Positions 55,129 to 64,000 of a stretch of DNA of 64,000 bases are shown here, piece by piece (the first letter of the stretch is position 1; every line of letters starts with the position of its first letter). Origin of the DNA: Laspinema sp. D2d (GTDB taxonomy: Bacteria > Cyanobacteriota > Cyanobacteriia > Cyanobacteriales > Laspinemataceae). The notes beneath the pieces were generated by a model, which made no database searches, was not told where the DNA came from, and worked only from the letters and a program-made list of their open reading frames with translations. The DNA is taken from the NCBI RefSeq assembly GCF_025370755.1, contig NZ_JAMXFC010000017.1:64376-128375 (forward strand), in the 5' to 3' direction. A program made the translations under genes and the position numbers.

Positions 55129-55818
55129 TTACTCAACTCTGCCATAAAAGGCAGTCTCTTGGTGAGTTAACCAGGCCCACATTTGGTCCCCTTTACAGAA
55201 ATGCCACCATTCGTTTGGATGTTGTGCAAATCCAGCTTGTTGCATCGCTTGGGCCAATATTTGCCGATGGTTATGATAGTCTTGGTGAGGGCGATCGCTG
55301 CTTTGGGCAAAATAGTCCGGATGCGATCGCGGTGAGATTTCGTCAATCGGAGAACCCATTTCCACTGCAATACCTGCCTCATTGACTAAGGTGACATCCA
55401 CCGCAGCACCTGTGGCATGAGGCGGAGGGGTGGCGGGGTCCAGACTGGGGATAGCCCAAAATTGATACACTTGAGCTAAAATTTCTTGGCGCTCAGAGGG
55501 GCTTAAGTTCTCGGAATCTAACCCTTGCGATCGCACTTGCTCCATGAAGGTATAGTCTACCATAAACTGTTGGACCGCAATAGGCCGATAAGCATCAAAA
55601 ATTAAAATCTGCCATTGGGGATATTGCTCCTGGAGGTAGGTTTGTGCTTGGATTAAACCCCTCAGTACCCCTTCGCGCAGATAAAACGGCGATCGCCCTG
55701 CGTAGGGTGCGCCCAACAGTTCATAAGGATGAGGCAAGACGAGAGCAAACTGCTCCCCAGGAATCGCTACCAAGGGCTCGCCACAGTCGAGAATGGGGAT
55801 GTGTTGATAGGGTTTCAT
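55129..55818 (-). CDS. D-alanyl-D-alanine dipeptidase (M15, VanX type)
   Basis: The start is ATG 55818 (MKPYQHIPIL), giving 229 residues; a longer frame from 55,938 adds 40 residues of no character. The M15/VanX metal site is visible: HATGAAVDV near 136 (H..G.A.D motif) and EWWHFC near 207. The segments LIFDAYRPIAVQQFM and GMPFDEM-like ..EMGSPIDE also fit. VanX-type enzymes cut D-Ala-D-Ala; in a non-resistant cyanobacterium it more likely recycles cell-wall peptides. No vanHA-like genes are near. No signal peptide is visible, so a cytosolic role is expected. Confidence 0.9.
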   Translation of the reverse strand: MKPYQHIPILDCGEPLVAIPGEQFALVLPHPYELLGAPYAGRSPFYLREGVLRGLIQAQTYLQEQYPQWQILIFDAYRPIAVQQFMVDYTFMEQVRSQGLDSENLSPSERQEILAQVYQFWAIPSLDPATPPPHATGAAVDVTLVNEAGIAVEMGSPIDEISPRSHPDYFAQSSDRPHQDYHNHRQILAQAMQQAGFAQHPNEWWHFCKGDQMWAWLTHQETAFYGRVE

Positions 55819-56297
55819 CGTTGAGTGAGAAAGTCTCCTGATTTTGATAGATGGGATTGCCGCTGATCCAGCGATCGCGCGGATTGTGGCCGGGATCAAC
55901 CCCGGTTTAGCCCCCAATCCTTCCCACGGGAGGGCCACGCTTTAGCGGTTGTCCCCAGGGCGGTGCTTTTATTTTAGGTTGGATCCGTAATAATCCGCAC
56001 AGGACCTCAGAAACCCTTTTGCCTAGGCCAAAATCACGGCGAAAAAAACCCCTCTGCACCCCTAAAGCTTGGTGGGAGAGGACTGATCCGGCATTTAATT
56101 GAGGGGTGCAACCCATCCCCGTGTATCTACGGACTATACTAGATCATATCCAGGGTGATCTAGTTTTTTCTTTCTTCCCAAAAAATCGTCAAGTCTTGAT
56201 TTACCAAGAGCCCAGTCCCTCGTGATAATACGGGGGGTGGGTGTTCTATCTGACTGTCAACACTATCAACACTATATCTCCCGGGGATGTATTTGCA
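55819..56297. other. 479-base divergent gap upstream of the giant surface-protein gene
   Basis: It contains the perfect hairpin at 56,138-56,164, several G-rich and C-rich stretches, and a GATAAT box near 56,224 without a well-spaced -35. A short GTG-initiated frame from 56,241 joins the giant gene in frame. No other ORF above noise is present. Confidence 0.4.
56138..56169 (+). terminator. Perfect hairpin with U-run upstream of the giant surface-protein gene
   Basis: ACTAGATCA (56138-56146) pairs perfectly with TGATCTAGT (56156-56164) around a 9-base loop, then TTTTT follows. It has the form of an intrinsic terminator but lies about 70-130 bases before the gene it points into, so it may be an attenuator or may end an unseen small transcript from the left. 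Confidence 0.55.
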
Positions 56298-59200
56298 ATG
56301 AACTACCCACAATCACAACTATTCGACTTCTTGCCTCAGATTTCCAAGCGTTATAATAGCCTGGATACCACCCTAGACCGTCCAATCCCGGTGACTCCTC
56401 CTGTAACGGAGTCCCGCACCCTGGTATTTATCGATTCAGGGGTTTCTGAGCAACAAACCCTCCTGGATGCCTTGGCCCCTAATACGGAGGTGATCCAGCT
56501 TGATCGCGATCGCGATGGCATCGACCAAATTATTGAGGCGATCGCGGGTCGGACGGGAATCGACAGCATTCATCTAGTTTCTCACGGGAATTCCGGCAGG
56601 GTCCAACTCGGCACAACCCAACTGGATGCCGAAACCCTGGATGCCTATCTTCCCCAATGGCAGATCCTGCGCGGGTCCCTCAGTGAGGGGGCCGATATCT
56701 TACTCTATGGATGTAATGTCGGGACCTCAGATACAGGGATTACCTTTCTGCAACGACTCGCCGAGTTGACGGGTGCAGATATTGCCGCCTCCGATGATTT
56801 AACCGGCAGTGCTGCATTGAACGGTAACTGGACCCTAGAAGTGAGGATGGGAAACATTGAGGCCCCTCTACCCTTCCAGTCCGAGGCGATCGCTGCCTAT
56901 AACGCCTTACTCCCACTAACCTATACAGTGGAGGCGGGAAATGTCACGGACCTGATTAACAAAATTACACAGGCGAATAATGATGGTCAAGAGAGTATCA
57001 TCAATTTATTAGGAGGTACTTATAACCTCACTGAAAGTAATAATACTATTCTCGGTGCCAACGGGTTACCCGTAATTGAGGCAGGTACTCTAACAATTAA
57101 TGGAAACGGGGCTGAAATCGTTCGGGATGAGAACGCAGACGGTTTCCGAATTTTCTATGTCGAGGCTAATGCTAATCTTACTCTAAATAATCTTACGGTT
57201 AAAAATGGGTTAGCTAATATTCCCAATAGTCCCGAGGAAAACAATAGAAGAGATGGGGGCGGAATTTACAATGAGGGTACTTTGACCCTGAATCAAAGTA
57301 CCATAACTGGCAACCGAGCTGAGGATGACGGTGGAGGTATTAAGAATGAGAACAATCTGACGGTTATTGATAGTACCATTTCTAATAACTTGGCTGGAAC
57401 TAACCCGAACGATAATCAAGGTGCTAATGGTGGAGGCATCCAAAATAGTAAAAATGCGTTGATCTCCAATAGTACGATTTCCAACAACCAGGCGGCGAAC
57501 GACGGTGGCGGCTTTTACAATACAGGAACTCTCACGGTTCGTCACAGCACGATCGCCTTTAATACGGCTGATAGTGATGACAATAACACCGGCAACGGTG
57601 GTGGCATTTTTAATGAAGGAGGTAGAACTGTCCTCAATTTGAGCCATAGCCTTGTTGCCGGAAATGAGGATAATAGCATTAATGAAGATAATAGCATTGG
57701 GATTGTCCATCAAGATATTTCTGGTCCGGTTTACAATAATAATGCGGACTATAGTAAATATAACCTGATCGGCAATTGGACCGGCAGCACTGGGTTAAAT
57801 TCTACGACGAATTATAGCTTTGACTTCTTGGGTGGAATTGAGATTACAGATGTCATCAATCCGATTTTAGAACTCAATGGTGCAGATCCCGGGTCCCCCT
57901 TAACCCATGCTTTAATTGTAGTGTCTCCAGCGATTAACTTGGGTAATCCTGATGTTAGCACTCAGTTACTCACAGACCAACGCGGCACGGGATTCGAGCG
58001 TGAGGTGGGCACGGCGATCGATATCGGTGCTTACGAGAGTCAACTTTTGCCGGTGATTACAGAAATTATGTACCATCCCAGCAGTGCCGAACCGGACTGG
58101 GAGTGGGTGGAGATTTACAATCCAACGGATCAACTTCTGGATTTAACTGGATTTGTGTTTGCTAATGCTGGTGCGGATGACACAAACTGGACGGCGGGAA
58201 ATATTGGTGGGGGTACGATCGCACCGGGAAAAACGGGGATTTTGTTTAATGCGAACCTGTCTCCCGACTCGTTTAAGGCAGCATGGGATACAGGAGACAT
58301 TTCTTTGATTCCCGTCAGTAATTGGTCTGCATTGGGCAACGAGAGCGATCGCATCGGGTTATGGCCCAGCTTGAGTAGCTATACTCTCGGGTTTCAAACC
58401 GCCATTGATGAGGTAGCGTATGACACAACCGGGTTAGGGCCGACTCCCTCTACCGGGGCTTCCCTGTATTTAAAACCTCTCACTTTCAGTCAAGAGGACT
58501 TGACAAAAGCCAATGATAATGGTAATAATTGGGCTACAAGTGCGATCGGGGAACCCGGTATTCCCACAGAAACAGAAGTAGTCGCCAAAGCTTATGAAAG
58601 TGCCTTAGATGGCAATAATAGCGGGTTAGATATTGGATCTCCAGGACCAACAGACGGGATTTTGCCCAATTTTGGAAACTTTATTGCCCAAGATGTGACC
58701 ACGGCAGGGGAAATAACCTACAGTTTCACCGTCACCTTTACCGATAACCGGGCGATCGATTGGAGTACCCTGCTGGATATTGAGGATATTTTGGTCACGG
58801 GACCGAATAATGAGAGTCTCACCGTCACGGCGATCGACACCCCTGAAAATAATGGCAATTTCAATAGTATCAACGTCACCTACCGCATTACCCCTCCCGG
58901 GGGCGTTTGGGATCCCGGCGATAACGGCCCTTATACGGTCAACTTACTAGAAAACAAAGTTACCGATACTACCGGCAATGCGATCGCCCCAGGTATCCTG
59001 GGCACTTTTGTCGTTAATATTAATAACCCGCCCACCCTATCACCCCTCAATGAAACCGGCACAAAAGATAATCCCTTCTTATTTAACCCAGAGGATTTTA
59101 CCAATCAATTTACAGACAGTGACGGGAATACCCTCCAGAAAATTTTTATTACTTCTCTTCCTCCCACGGGAACCCTATTCTTGGATGGAAATCCCATCAC

Positions 59201-61829
59201 AAATCCCCTAGAAATTCTCATAACCGATATAGAGAAACTATCCTTTGTCCCCGATGAAAACTTCAATGGCCCGGTAAGTTTTAATTGGAATGGATTTGAC
59301 GGGACCGACTATGCCGAGACTCCCTCTACCGTTAATTTAAACATTAATGCTCCCCCCATCCTCGTCAATCCTATCGAAGATCAAACCACCACTCCCGGAA
59401 CAAATTTTACCTTTCCCATCCCTGAAAATACCTTTGATGATGCCGATATTATCTACAATGACCGCTTAACCTATACCGCTACCCTATCTAATGGAGACCC
59501 TCTTCCCGATTGGTTAACCTTCAATGAGGATGGCACTTTCACCGGCACCCCAGGGGGAACCGATATTGGAACTCTCACAATTATTGTCACCGCTACGGAT
59601 CAGGCGGAGGCAAGCATTACCGATACCTTTGATTTAACCATTCAATCGCCTAACGGTGGCGGTAATACAGGTGGCGGTAATACAGGTGGCGGAAGCAATC
59701 CCGATACCGGAACCGGAACTGATGGGGGAAGCAATCCCGATACCGGAACCGGAACTGATGGGGGAAGCAATCCCGATACCGGAACCGATGGAGGAACTAA
59801 TCCAGACACAGGAACCGATGGGGGAAGCAATCCCGATACCGGAACCGGAACTGATGGGGGAAGCAATCCCGATACCGGAACCGATGGGGGAAGCAATCCC
59901 GATACCGGAACCGATGGGGGAAGCAATCCCGATACCGGAACCGATGGAGGAAGTAATCCAGACACAGGAACCGATGGGGGAAGCAATCCCGAACCCGGAA
60001 CTGGAACCGATGGAGGAAATAATCCCGAACCTGGAACAGGAACCGATGGGGGAAATAATCCCGAACCTGGAACAGGAACCGATGGAGGAAGTAATCCAGA
60101 CACAGGAACCGATGGGGGAAATAATCCCGAACCCGGAACAGGAACCGATGGGGGGAGTAATCCCGAACCCGGAACAGGAACCGATGGAGGAAGTAATCCC
60201 GAACCCGGAACTGGAACCGATGGAGGAAGTAATCCCGAACCCGGAACAGGAACCGATGGGGGAAGTAATCCCGAACCCGGAACTGGAACCGATGGTGGAG
60301 GTAGTCCAGGGACAGACGGGGGTAATGACAACGGTCCTTTAACCCCGGATTCTCCTGGCAATGGCGATCGCCCCGATTCTGAGAATCCTACGGCAAATCC
60401 CCCTACTGAAGTACCACATACTAGCAGCACAAACACTTGTAACCCCGTCCCTAGCGACCCTTCGCAAAACAGTGGGTGTAAATGTCCGGTTCCACCCCCG
60501 CCAGAAATGATCTTTTATGGACCCCTTGATCGCCCGCCGGTGGAAATTTTCCTTTTTGGAACCGAGGAAAATGATCTGGTTTGGGGAGACGATCGCCCTG
60601 AAGGGATCTTAGGATTTGCCGGAGAGGATTTTCTCTGGGGGAAAGGCGGTACTGATGTCCTGTATGGGGATACCGGCAATGATTATATGCTAGGAGGCGT
60701 CGGTAGCGATTTCCCGGTAGGTGCAGGTATCGATCGCGATCGCATCGAAGGCGGCAAAGGTCATGATTTCATCAACGGCAACGAAGGTAATGACACCCTC
60801 TATGGTGGTCGAGCTACTGATATCATTCATGGAGGGAAAGACGATGATCTGATCTTCGGTAACTTAGATAGTGATCTCTTGTATGGTGATCTCGGCAATG
60901 ACACCATTCTCGGGGGAAATGGCAGCGAAACCCCCATCGGCACAGAAGGCGATCGCGACTTAATCTTCGGGAACCGAGGCAATGATCTGATCAATGGCAA
61001 CGAAGGTGCGGATACCGTCTATAGCGGCAAAGATGACGATATCGCTTACGGTGGCAAAGATAACGACCTGATTTACGGGGACCTGGGGAACGATCTCGTC
61101 TTGGGAGATCAGGGCGATGATACCTTGTTCGGTGGCACTAGCGATCCCAATGTCCCCGATCTGGGGGGACGAGACTTGATTTATGGCGGCGATGGCAATG
61201 ACTTCATCAACGGCAATCAAGGGGATGATACCTTGCATGGGGGTCTGGGTAACGATACCCTTCATGGCGGCAAAGATAATGACATTCTGTGCGGGTCCCC
61301 GGGTGATGACCTCTTATTCGGAGACTTAGGCAATGACACCCTCTATGGCGAGGATGGCAACGATACCCTCCGAGGCGGCATCGGTAGCGATGTCCCTATT
61401 GGTTCTGAAGGCGATCGCGACTTTCTCTGTGCTGGTGTCGGGGATGATTGGTTAGAAGGCAACGCCGGGAACGATACCCTAATCGGTGGCAGTGGTAATG
61501 ATACCTTGTATGGCGGAAAAGATGATGACCTCCTCTATAGCGGTGACGGGGATGATTTCCTCAGTGGAGATTGGGGAAATGATACCGTAACAGGCGGTGC
61601 CGGACGCGATCGCTTTGTTGTACAGGCGGGTTCTGGCACTGACACCATTGCCGATTTTACCCTCGGAGAAGACTGGTTTGTGTTAAGTGAGGGATTAACC
61701 TTCAATCTCCTCAATTTCGTCTCCTCCAATTGCGGAACGGCGATCGCGTTGGGAGATGAAATTCTGGCGATTGTCAAGGGAATAGAACCCGAGATGATGG
61801 TTGCGGAGTCTTTTCTTCCGTTGACTTAA
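56298..61829 (+). CDS. Giant DUF4347 / beta-helix / RTX surface protein
   Basis: The protein has ~1,843 residues from ATG 56298; a GTG at 56241 adds 19. Numbered from 56241, parts in order are: DUF4347 (~58-222, HLVSHGNSGRVQLG and ILLYGCNVG); a right-handed beta-helix with repeated N-STI-NN-A-DGGG turns (~230-600); a lamin-tail-like domain (PVITEIMYHPSSAEPDWEW, ~605-760); Ig/cadherin-like parts (~800-1130); a long Gly/Asp/Thr/Asn/Pro-rich repeat region (~1135-1355); and RTX Ca-binding nonapeptides (GG-G-D, ~1440-1800). No N-terminal signal is seen, so type I secretion with a C-terminal signal is inferred. A large adhesin or sheath protein is the likely role. Confidence 0.9.
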   Translation: MNYPQSQLFDFLPQISKRYNSLDTTLDRPIPVTPPVTESRTLVFIDSGVSEQQTLLDALAPNTEVIQLDRDRDGIDQIIEAIAGRTGIDSIHLVSHGNSGRVQLGTTQLDAETLDAYLPQWQILRGSLSEGADILLYGCNVGTSDTGITFLQRLAELTGADIAASDDLTGSAALNGNWTLEVRMGNIEAPLPFQSEAIAAYNALLPLTYTVEAGNVTDLINKITQANNDGQESIINLLGGTYNLTESNNTILGANGLPVIEAGTLTINGNGAEIVRDENADGFRIFYVEANANLTLNNLTVKNGLANIPNSPEENNRRDGGGIYNEGTLTLNQSTITGNRAEDDGGGIKNENNLTVIDSTISNNLAGTNPNDNQGANGGGIQNSKNALISNSTISNNQAANDGGGFYNTGTLTVRHSTIAFNTADSDDNNTGNGGGIFNEGGRTVLNLSHSLVAGNEDNSINEDNSIGIVHQDISGPVYNNNADYSKYNLIGNWTGSTGLNSTTNYSFDFLGGIEITDVINPILELNGADPGSPLTHALIVVSPAINLGNPDVSTQLLTDQRGTGFEREVGTAIDIGAYESQLLPVITEIMYHPSSAEPDWEWVEIYNPTDQLLDLTGFVFANAGADDTNWTAGNIGGGTIAPGKTGILFNANLSPDSFKAAWDTGDISLIPVSNWSALGNESDRIGLWPSLSSYTLGFQTAIDEVAYDTTGLGPTPSTGASLYLKPLTFSQEDLTKANDNGNNWATSAIGEPGIPTETEVVAKAYESALDGNNSGLDIGSPGPTDGILPNFGNFIAQDVTTAGEITYSFTVTFTDNRAIDWSTLLDIEDILVTGPNNESLTVTAIDTPENNGNFNSINVTYRITPPGGVWDPGDNGPYTVNLLENKVTDTTGNAIAPGILGTFVVNINNPPTLSPLNETGTKDNPFLFNPEDFTNQFTDSDGNTLQKIFITSLPPTGTLFLDGNPITNPLEILITDIEKLSFVPDENFNGPVSFNWNGFDGTDYAETPSTVNLNINAPPILVNPIEDQTTTPGTNFTFPIPENTFDDADIIYNDRLTYTATLSNGDPLPDWLTFNEDGTFTGTPGGTDIGTLTIIVTATDQAEASITDTFDLTIQSPNGGGNTGGGNTGGGSNPDTGTGTDGGSNPDTGTGTDGGSNPDTGTDGGTNPDTGTDGGSNPDTGTGTDGGSNPDTGTDGGSNPDTGTDGGSNPDTGTDGGSNPDTGTDGGSNPEPGTGTDGGNNPEPGTGTDGGNNPEPGTGTDGGSNPDTGTDGGNNPEPGTGTDGGSNPEPGTGTDGGSNPEPGTGTDGGSNPEPGTGTDGGSNPEPGTGTDGGGSPGTDGGNDNGPLTPDSPGNGDRPDSENPTANPPTEVPHTSSTNTCNPVPSDPSQNSGCKCPVPPPPEMIFYGPLDRPPVEIFLFGTEENDLVWGDDRPEGILGFAGEDFLWGKGGTDVLYGDTGNDYMLGGVGSDFPVGAGIDRDRIEGGKGHDFINGNEGNDTLYGGRATDIIHGGKDDDLIFGNLDSDLLYGDLGNDTILGGNGSETPIGTEGDRDLIFGNRGNDLINGNEGADTVYSGKDDDIAYGGKDNDLIYGDLGNDLVLGDQGDDTLFGGTSDPNVPDLGGRDLIYGGDGNDFINGNQGDDTLHGGLGNDTLHGGKDNDILCGSPGDDLLFGDLGNDTLYGEDGNDTLRGGIGSDVPIGSEGDRDFLCAGVGDDWLEGNAGNDTLIGGSGNDTLYGGKDDDLLYSGDGDDFLSGDWGNDTVTGGAGRDRFVVQAGSGTDTIADFTLGEDWFVLSEGLTFNLLNFVSSNCGTAIALGDEILAIVKGIEPEMMVAESFLPLT
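59655..60310 (+). repeat. Coding tandem repeats of the giant surface protein
   Basis: Units of about 27-42 bases encode variations of GGSNPDTGTGTD and GGSNPEPGTGTD, around twenty in a row. Neighbouring units are nearly identical in DNA, so copy number should vary by slippage or recombination. The opposite strand is open as one long frame, a side-effect of the repeat. The protein linker they form is unstructured and acidic. Confidence 0.85.
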
Positions 61830-61954
61830 ACTCACGGATGACAGCAGGCGATCGCCCGCATACGGGAAGGTTTTCTCCCCCTTGAGGCGATCGCCCACTG
61901 CCCTTCACTGAGTATAAACAGTATGAGTCTGAGCTTTTCAACATCTCCATCCCT

Positions 61955-62746
61955 TTAACTCAACACCCCCCTCAAGGCGATCGCCAGTCCCACTGCTGCG
62001 ATCGCCCCAATCGTGGTATTAATAATATTCACCACCTCATTGGTCATCCAACTCACTTGTTCCTGAATCGTTGCCCCAATTACACTCTCTAAATTTGTGG
62101 CAATAAACGCCGCGATCGCACATAACCCCACCCCCGTCAAATCAATCAACCCCACCAAATACCCCACCAAGGCAACCGCCACGGATGCCACCACCCCGGC
62201 GATCGTCCCCTCCAGAGAAACCGCACCCTCAGTCCCCTTCGGCACAGGTTGCAACGTCGTAATCAAAAACGTCCGCTTACCGTAAACCTTCCCCACCTCA
62301 CTCGCCGTCGTATCCGACAACTTCGTGCTAAAACTCGCCACATACCCCAATAACAGCAACGGCACTACTTCCGCCCAATCTAACCGTTGCACCCCCAACA
62401 CCCCCAAGGCACAAACCGCTGCTGTCAATGCCGAACCCCAGACATTTTCCGGTCCCCGGGCCCCCGAGCGCTTCTCCGCGATTCCTTCCGCCTCCTTCTG
62501 CGCCATCCCAATGCGCGTCACTGCCGAACCCACAATAAAATAAAACCCCACCACCGCATATCCGGGCCAACCCAAGGCCCCCCAAATCAGCACCCCCAAA
62601 ATCCAAGCATGGATAATTCCTGCCGGAGTGAGCAACTTTTTGGGTAAAAAATAAACAATCGTTAACAAAACCGTATTTAATCCCACTGCCACCAGCCAAG
62701 GATTCAATAACGCGCCATAATTAAAAACAAATTCTTCTGATTGCAT
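61955..62746 (-). CDS. DUF92 membrane protein, VTE6-like phytyl-phosphate kinase
   Basis: The protein has 263 residues with about seven membrane helices. DUF92 signatures are visible: LLTPAGIIHAWILGVLIW, GARGPENVWGSALTAA, TTASEVGKVYGKRTFLITT and PKGTEGAVSLEGTIAGVVAS. Plant VTE6 and its Synechocystis homolog phosphorylate phytyl phosphate to phytyl diphosphate, which feeds tocopherol and phylloquinone synthesis from chlorophyll breakdown. By family, this protein likely does the same in the membrane of this phototroph. It starts at ATG 62746, 15 bases from the divergent VOC gene. Confidence 0.9.
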   Translation of the reverse strand: MQSEEFVFNYGALLNPWLVAVGLNTVLLTIVYFLPKKLLTPAGIIHAWILGVLIWGALGWPGYAVVGFYFIVGSAVTRIGMAQKEAEGIAEKRSGARGPENVWGSALTAAVCALGVLGVQRLDWAEVVPLLLLGYVASFSTKLSDTTASEVGKVYGKRTFLITTLQPVPKGTEGAVSLEGTIAGVVASVAVALVGYLVGLIDLTGVGLCAIAAFIATNLESVIGATIQEQVSWMTNEVVNIINTTIGAIAAVGLAIALRGVLS

Positions 62747-62761
62747 CTTAAATTATCCCTC

Positions 62762-63193
62762 ATGAACAATGTCTTTTTTCATCTTGCCTTTCCCGTTACT
62801 GACATTCCTAAGACCAAAGAATTTTACGCTAAAGGTCTCGGTTGCCAAGTTGGACGCGAATCCCATACTGCTGTTATTTTAAACCTCTATGGCAATCAAC
62901 TGGTTGCCCATGTCACGAAAGAACCCATTACCCCCCAAAAAAGCATTTATCCTCGTCATTTCGGCTTAATTTTTCAAAATGAAGCCGATTGGGAAACCCT
63001 ATTAGAACGTGCCCAACACCATCAACTCCAGTTTCGCGAAGAATCCAAACGGCGCTTTCCCGGTTCTCCCTTAGAACATCGCACTTTCTTTTTAGAGGAC
63101 CCATTTTATAACTTACTGGAGTTCAAATATTACGCCCATCCCGAGGCCATTTTCGGGAGTGCGGAATTCACCGAAATTGGCGATCGCACTTAA
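62762..63193 (+). CDS. VOC (glyoxalase/dioxygenase superfamily) protein
   Basis: The protein has 143 residues from ATG 62762 (MNNVFFHLAFPVTDI); an ATG seven codons upstream overlaps the divergent gene and is less likely. Two beta-alpha-beta-beta-beta modules are visible: FHLAFPVTDIPKTKEFYAKGLG at the start, YPRHFGLIFQNEADWETLLER in the middle, and FFLEDPFYNLLEFKYY at the end. The metal ligands would be His8, His near 73 and Glu in LLEFK. The specific substrate is unknown. It resembles the single-domain VOC proteins common in cyanobacteria. Confidence 0.85.
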   Translation: MNNVFFHLAFPVTDIPKTKEFYAKGLGCQVGRESHTAVILNLYGNQLVAHVTKEPITPQKSIYPRHFGLIFQNEADWETLLERAQHHQLQFREESKRRFPGSPLEHRTFFLEDPFYNLLEFKYYAHPEAIFGSAEFTEIGDRT

Positions 63194-63221
63194 TCCAGGG
63201 ACAATTTATATCTTAGACCTA

Positions 63222-63263
63222 AACCCTAGATAGAGTCAGGATATTGGGTTTATATCTAGGGTT
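63222..63263. terminator. 11-bp inverted repeat between convergent VOC and lipase genes
   Basis: AACCCTAGATA (63222-63232) pairs perfectly with TATCTAGGGTT (63253-63263); the right arm overlaps the lipase stop codon by two bases. No U-run directly follows, but it is well placed to separate two converging transcripts. Confidence 0.5.
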
Positions 63264-63876
63264 AAATGGGGTAGATCAAGGGTTCCGATAAAGTGTCTGC
63301 GATCGCCTGTAAACATCGGCGATCGCTCACCATCCAGCGATGAACCAAAACCGGCAATATCACTTCCTTCCCTACCGGCATTTGAGAGCTTTTTGCCGGG
63401 ATAATCATACTATCATAAGGGGTCCAAATCGAGGTGAAATTTACCCGTCCTAGCATCTCTACTGCATCCCGATTCAAATCTTCCAAAAACGGGCTTTTCG
63501 GACGCATTTGCAAACATCCCGGTAGGGGTAATGCATAAGCGGTCACGGTCCCTTGATTCGGGGCCGATATAGAAATAAATCGCTGCACCCTCTCAATGCC
63601 ACCGAGTCGCTGAAGATAGTACCGGCTGACAATTCCCCCCATACTGAATCCGATTAAATCAAAAGGGCGATCGCTTCCTAATGTTTGGTCAATAAAATCG
63701 CTCAGTTGTTCTGCTAAACGGTCTAATCCAATCGAGCTATCATTAGGAATTAAATTTAAGCTATAAACTGACCATCCCAGTTCAGTTAAAACGGGAGAAA
63801 TTTTACTAAAAATATCACTCGTATCCCAAATACCATGAACTAACATCACGGGGTTTTTTGGATTGTTTTGATTCAT
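63262..63876 (-). CDS. Alpha/beta-hydrolase, triacylglycerol lipase-like
   Basis: The protein has 204 residues. The lipase/esterase pattern is clear: PVMLVHGIWDTSDIFSKIS near the start (oxyanion-hole HG) and the nucleophile Ser in GFSMGGIVSRYYLQRLGG near residue 105. A catalytic His in the C-terminal VHRWMVSDRR segment is plausible, and an Asp is not placed with certainty. It resembles EstA/LipA-type proteins that act on acyl glycerols or esters. There is no signal peptide, so it is cytosolic. It starts at ATG 63876. Confidence 0.85.
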   Translation of the reverse strand: MNQNNPKNPVMLVHGIWDTSDIFSKISPVLTELGWSVYSLNLIPNDSSIGLDRLAEQLSDFIDQTLGSDRPFDLIGFSMGGIVSRYYLQRLGGIERVQRFISISAPNQGTVTAYALPLPGCLQMRPKSPFLEDLNRDAVEMLGRVNFTSIWTPYDSMIIPAKSSQMPVGKEVILPVLVHRWMVSDRRCLQAIADTLSEPLIYPI

Positions 63877-63904
63877 GACTTTAGTGGTTTTAGGTCATTG
63901 GTTA

Positions 63905-64000
<96 letters not shown>

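Noticed and set aside
55053..55385. A 110-codon plus-strand frame.
   Set aside because: Antisense to the dipeptidase gene, with no protein signature.
59642..60436. A 264-codon frame on the minus strand opposite the surface-protein repeats.
   Set aside because: It is the mirror of the coding repeat and shows Pro/Ser/Val monotony; the plus strand is clearly the coding one.

Overview
The window looks like chromosomal DNA from a filamentous (Oscillatoriales-type) cyanobacterium. The evidence is the very dense HIP1 octamer (GCGATCGC) in genes and gaps, a plant/cyanobacterial gap2-type GAPDH, a thylakoid-lumen-type cyclophilin, a DUF92/VTE6-like phytyl-phosphate kinase, an HstK-type Ser/Thr-plus-histidine kinase, a UPF0182 membrane protein and several Uma2 genes. 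A genus near Oscillatoria/Laspinema is only a guess. I found no rRNA, tRNA or CRISPR array.

Layout. 1-4.5 kb: two small lipoprotein genes on the minus strand (the first cut by the window edge), a UPF0182 membrane protein and a small toxin-antitoxin-like pair. 4.6-13.2 kb: pgi, a REC-LuxR response regulator and a 1,796-residue multi-domain kinase. 13.2-15.4 kb: a decayed stretch holding a broken UvrD-type helicase tail, then a secreted protein and a PH-like protein. 15.5-19.6 kb: glutathione-dependent formaldehyde oxidation (adhC-fghA, possibly with a third small Cys-rich gene), a candidate small RNA, and modA-modB without modC. 19.7-24 kb: a low-molecular-weight phosphatase, YbaB, a solo structured RNA that resembles an IscB omega-RNA (HEARO), murB and murC. 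24.4-31.5 kb: nadD, gap2, thiL, a cyclophilin, efp-accB, an ArsR regulator and a GerMN protein. 31.7-38.3 kb: a HEAT-repeat protein between two DUF2993 paralogs, then proS. 38.5-42.6 kb: an NfeD-like protein and two flotillin-like proteins, with a 9-bp minisatellite between the flotillin genes. 42.7-51.4 kb: an acetoacetate-decarboxylase-like protein, malQ, three Uma2 genes, a 66-residue orphan protein and a 1,092-residue tubulin-like protein with a zinc ribbon. 51.4-64 kb: two GT-C-type membrane proteins, a VanX-type dipeptidase, a giant DUF4347/beta-helix/RTX surface protein, a VTE6-like kinase, a VOC protein, a lipase and a second 9-bp minisatellite running off the end.

Most of the window is core metabolism (glycolysis, peptidoglycan precursors, NAD and thiamine cofactors, fatty-acid synthesis, translation) in short, often convergent units separated by hairpins. 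The most unusual parts are the solo omega-RNA-like element near 21 kb, the unannotated 55-codon Cys/Trp-rich ORF overlapping fghA, the tubulin-like protein, the flotillin/NfeD cluster with its minisatellite, the modAB pair lacking an ATPase, and the small transcription-unit candidate upstream of modA.
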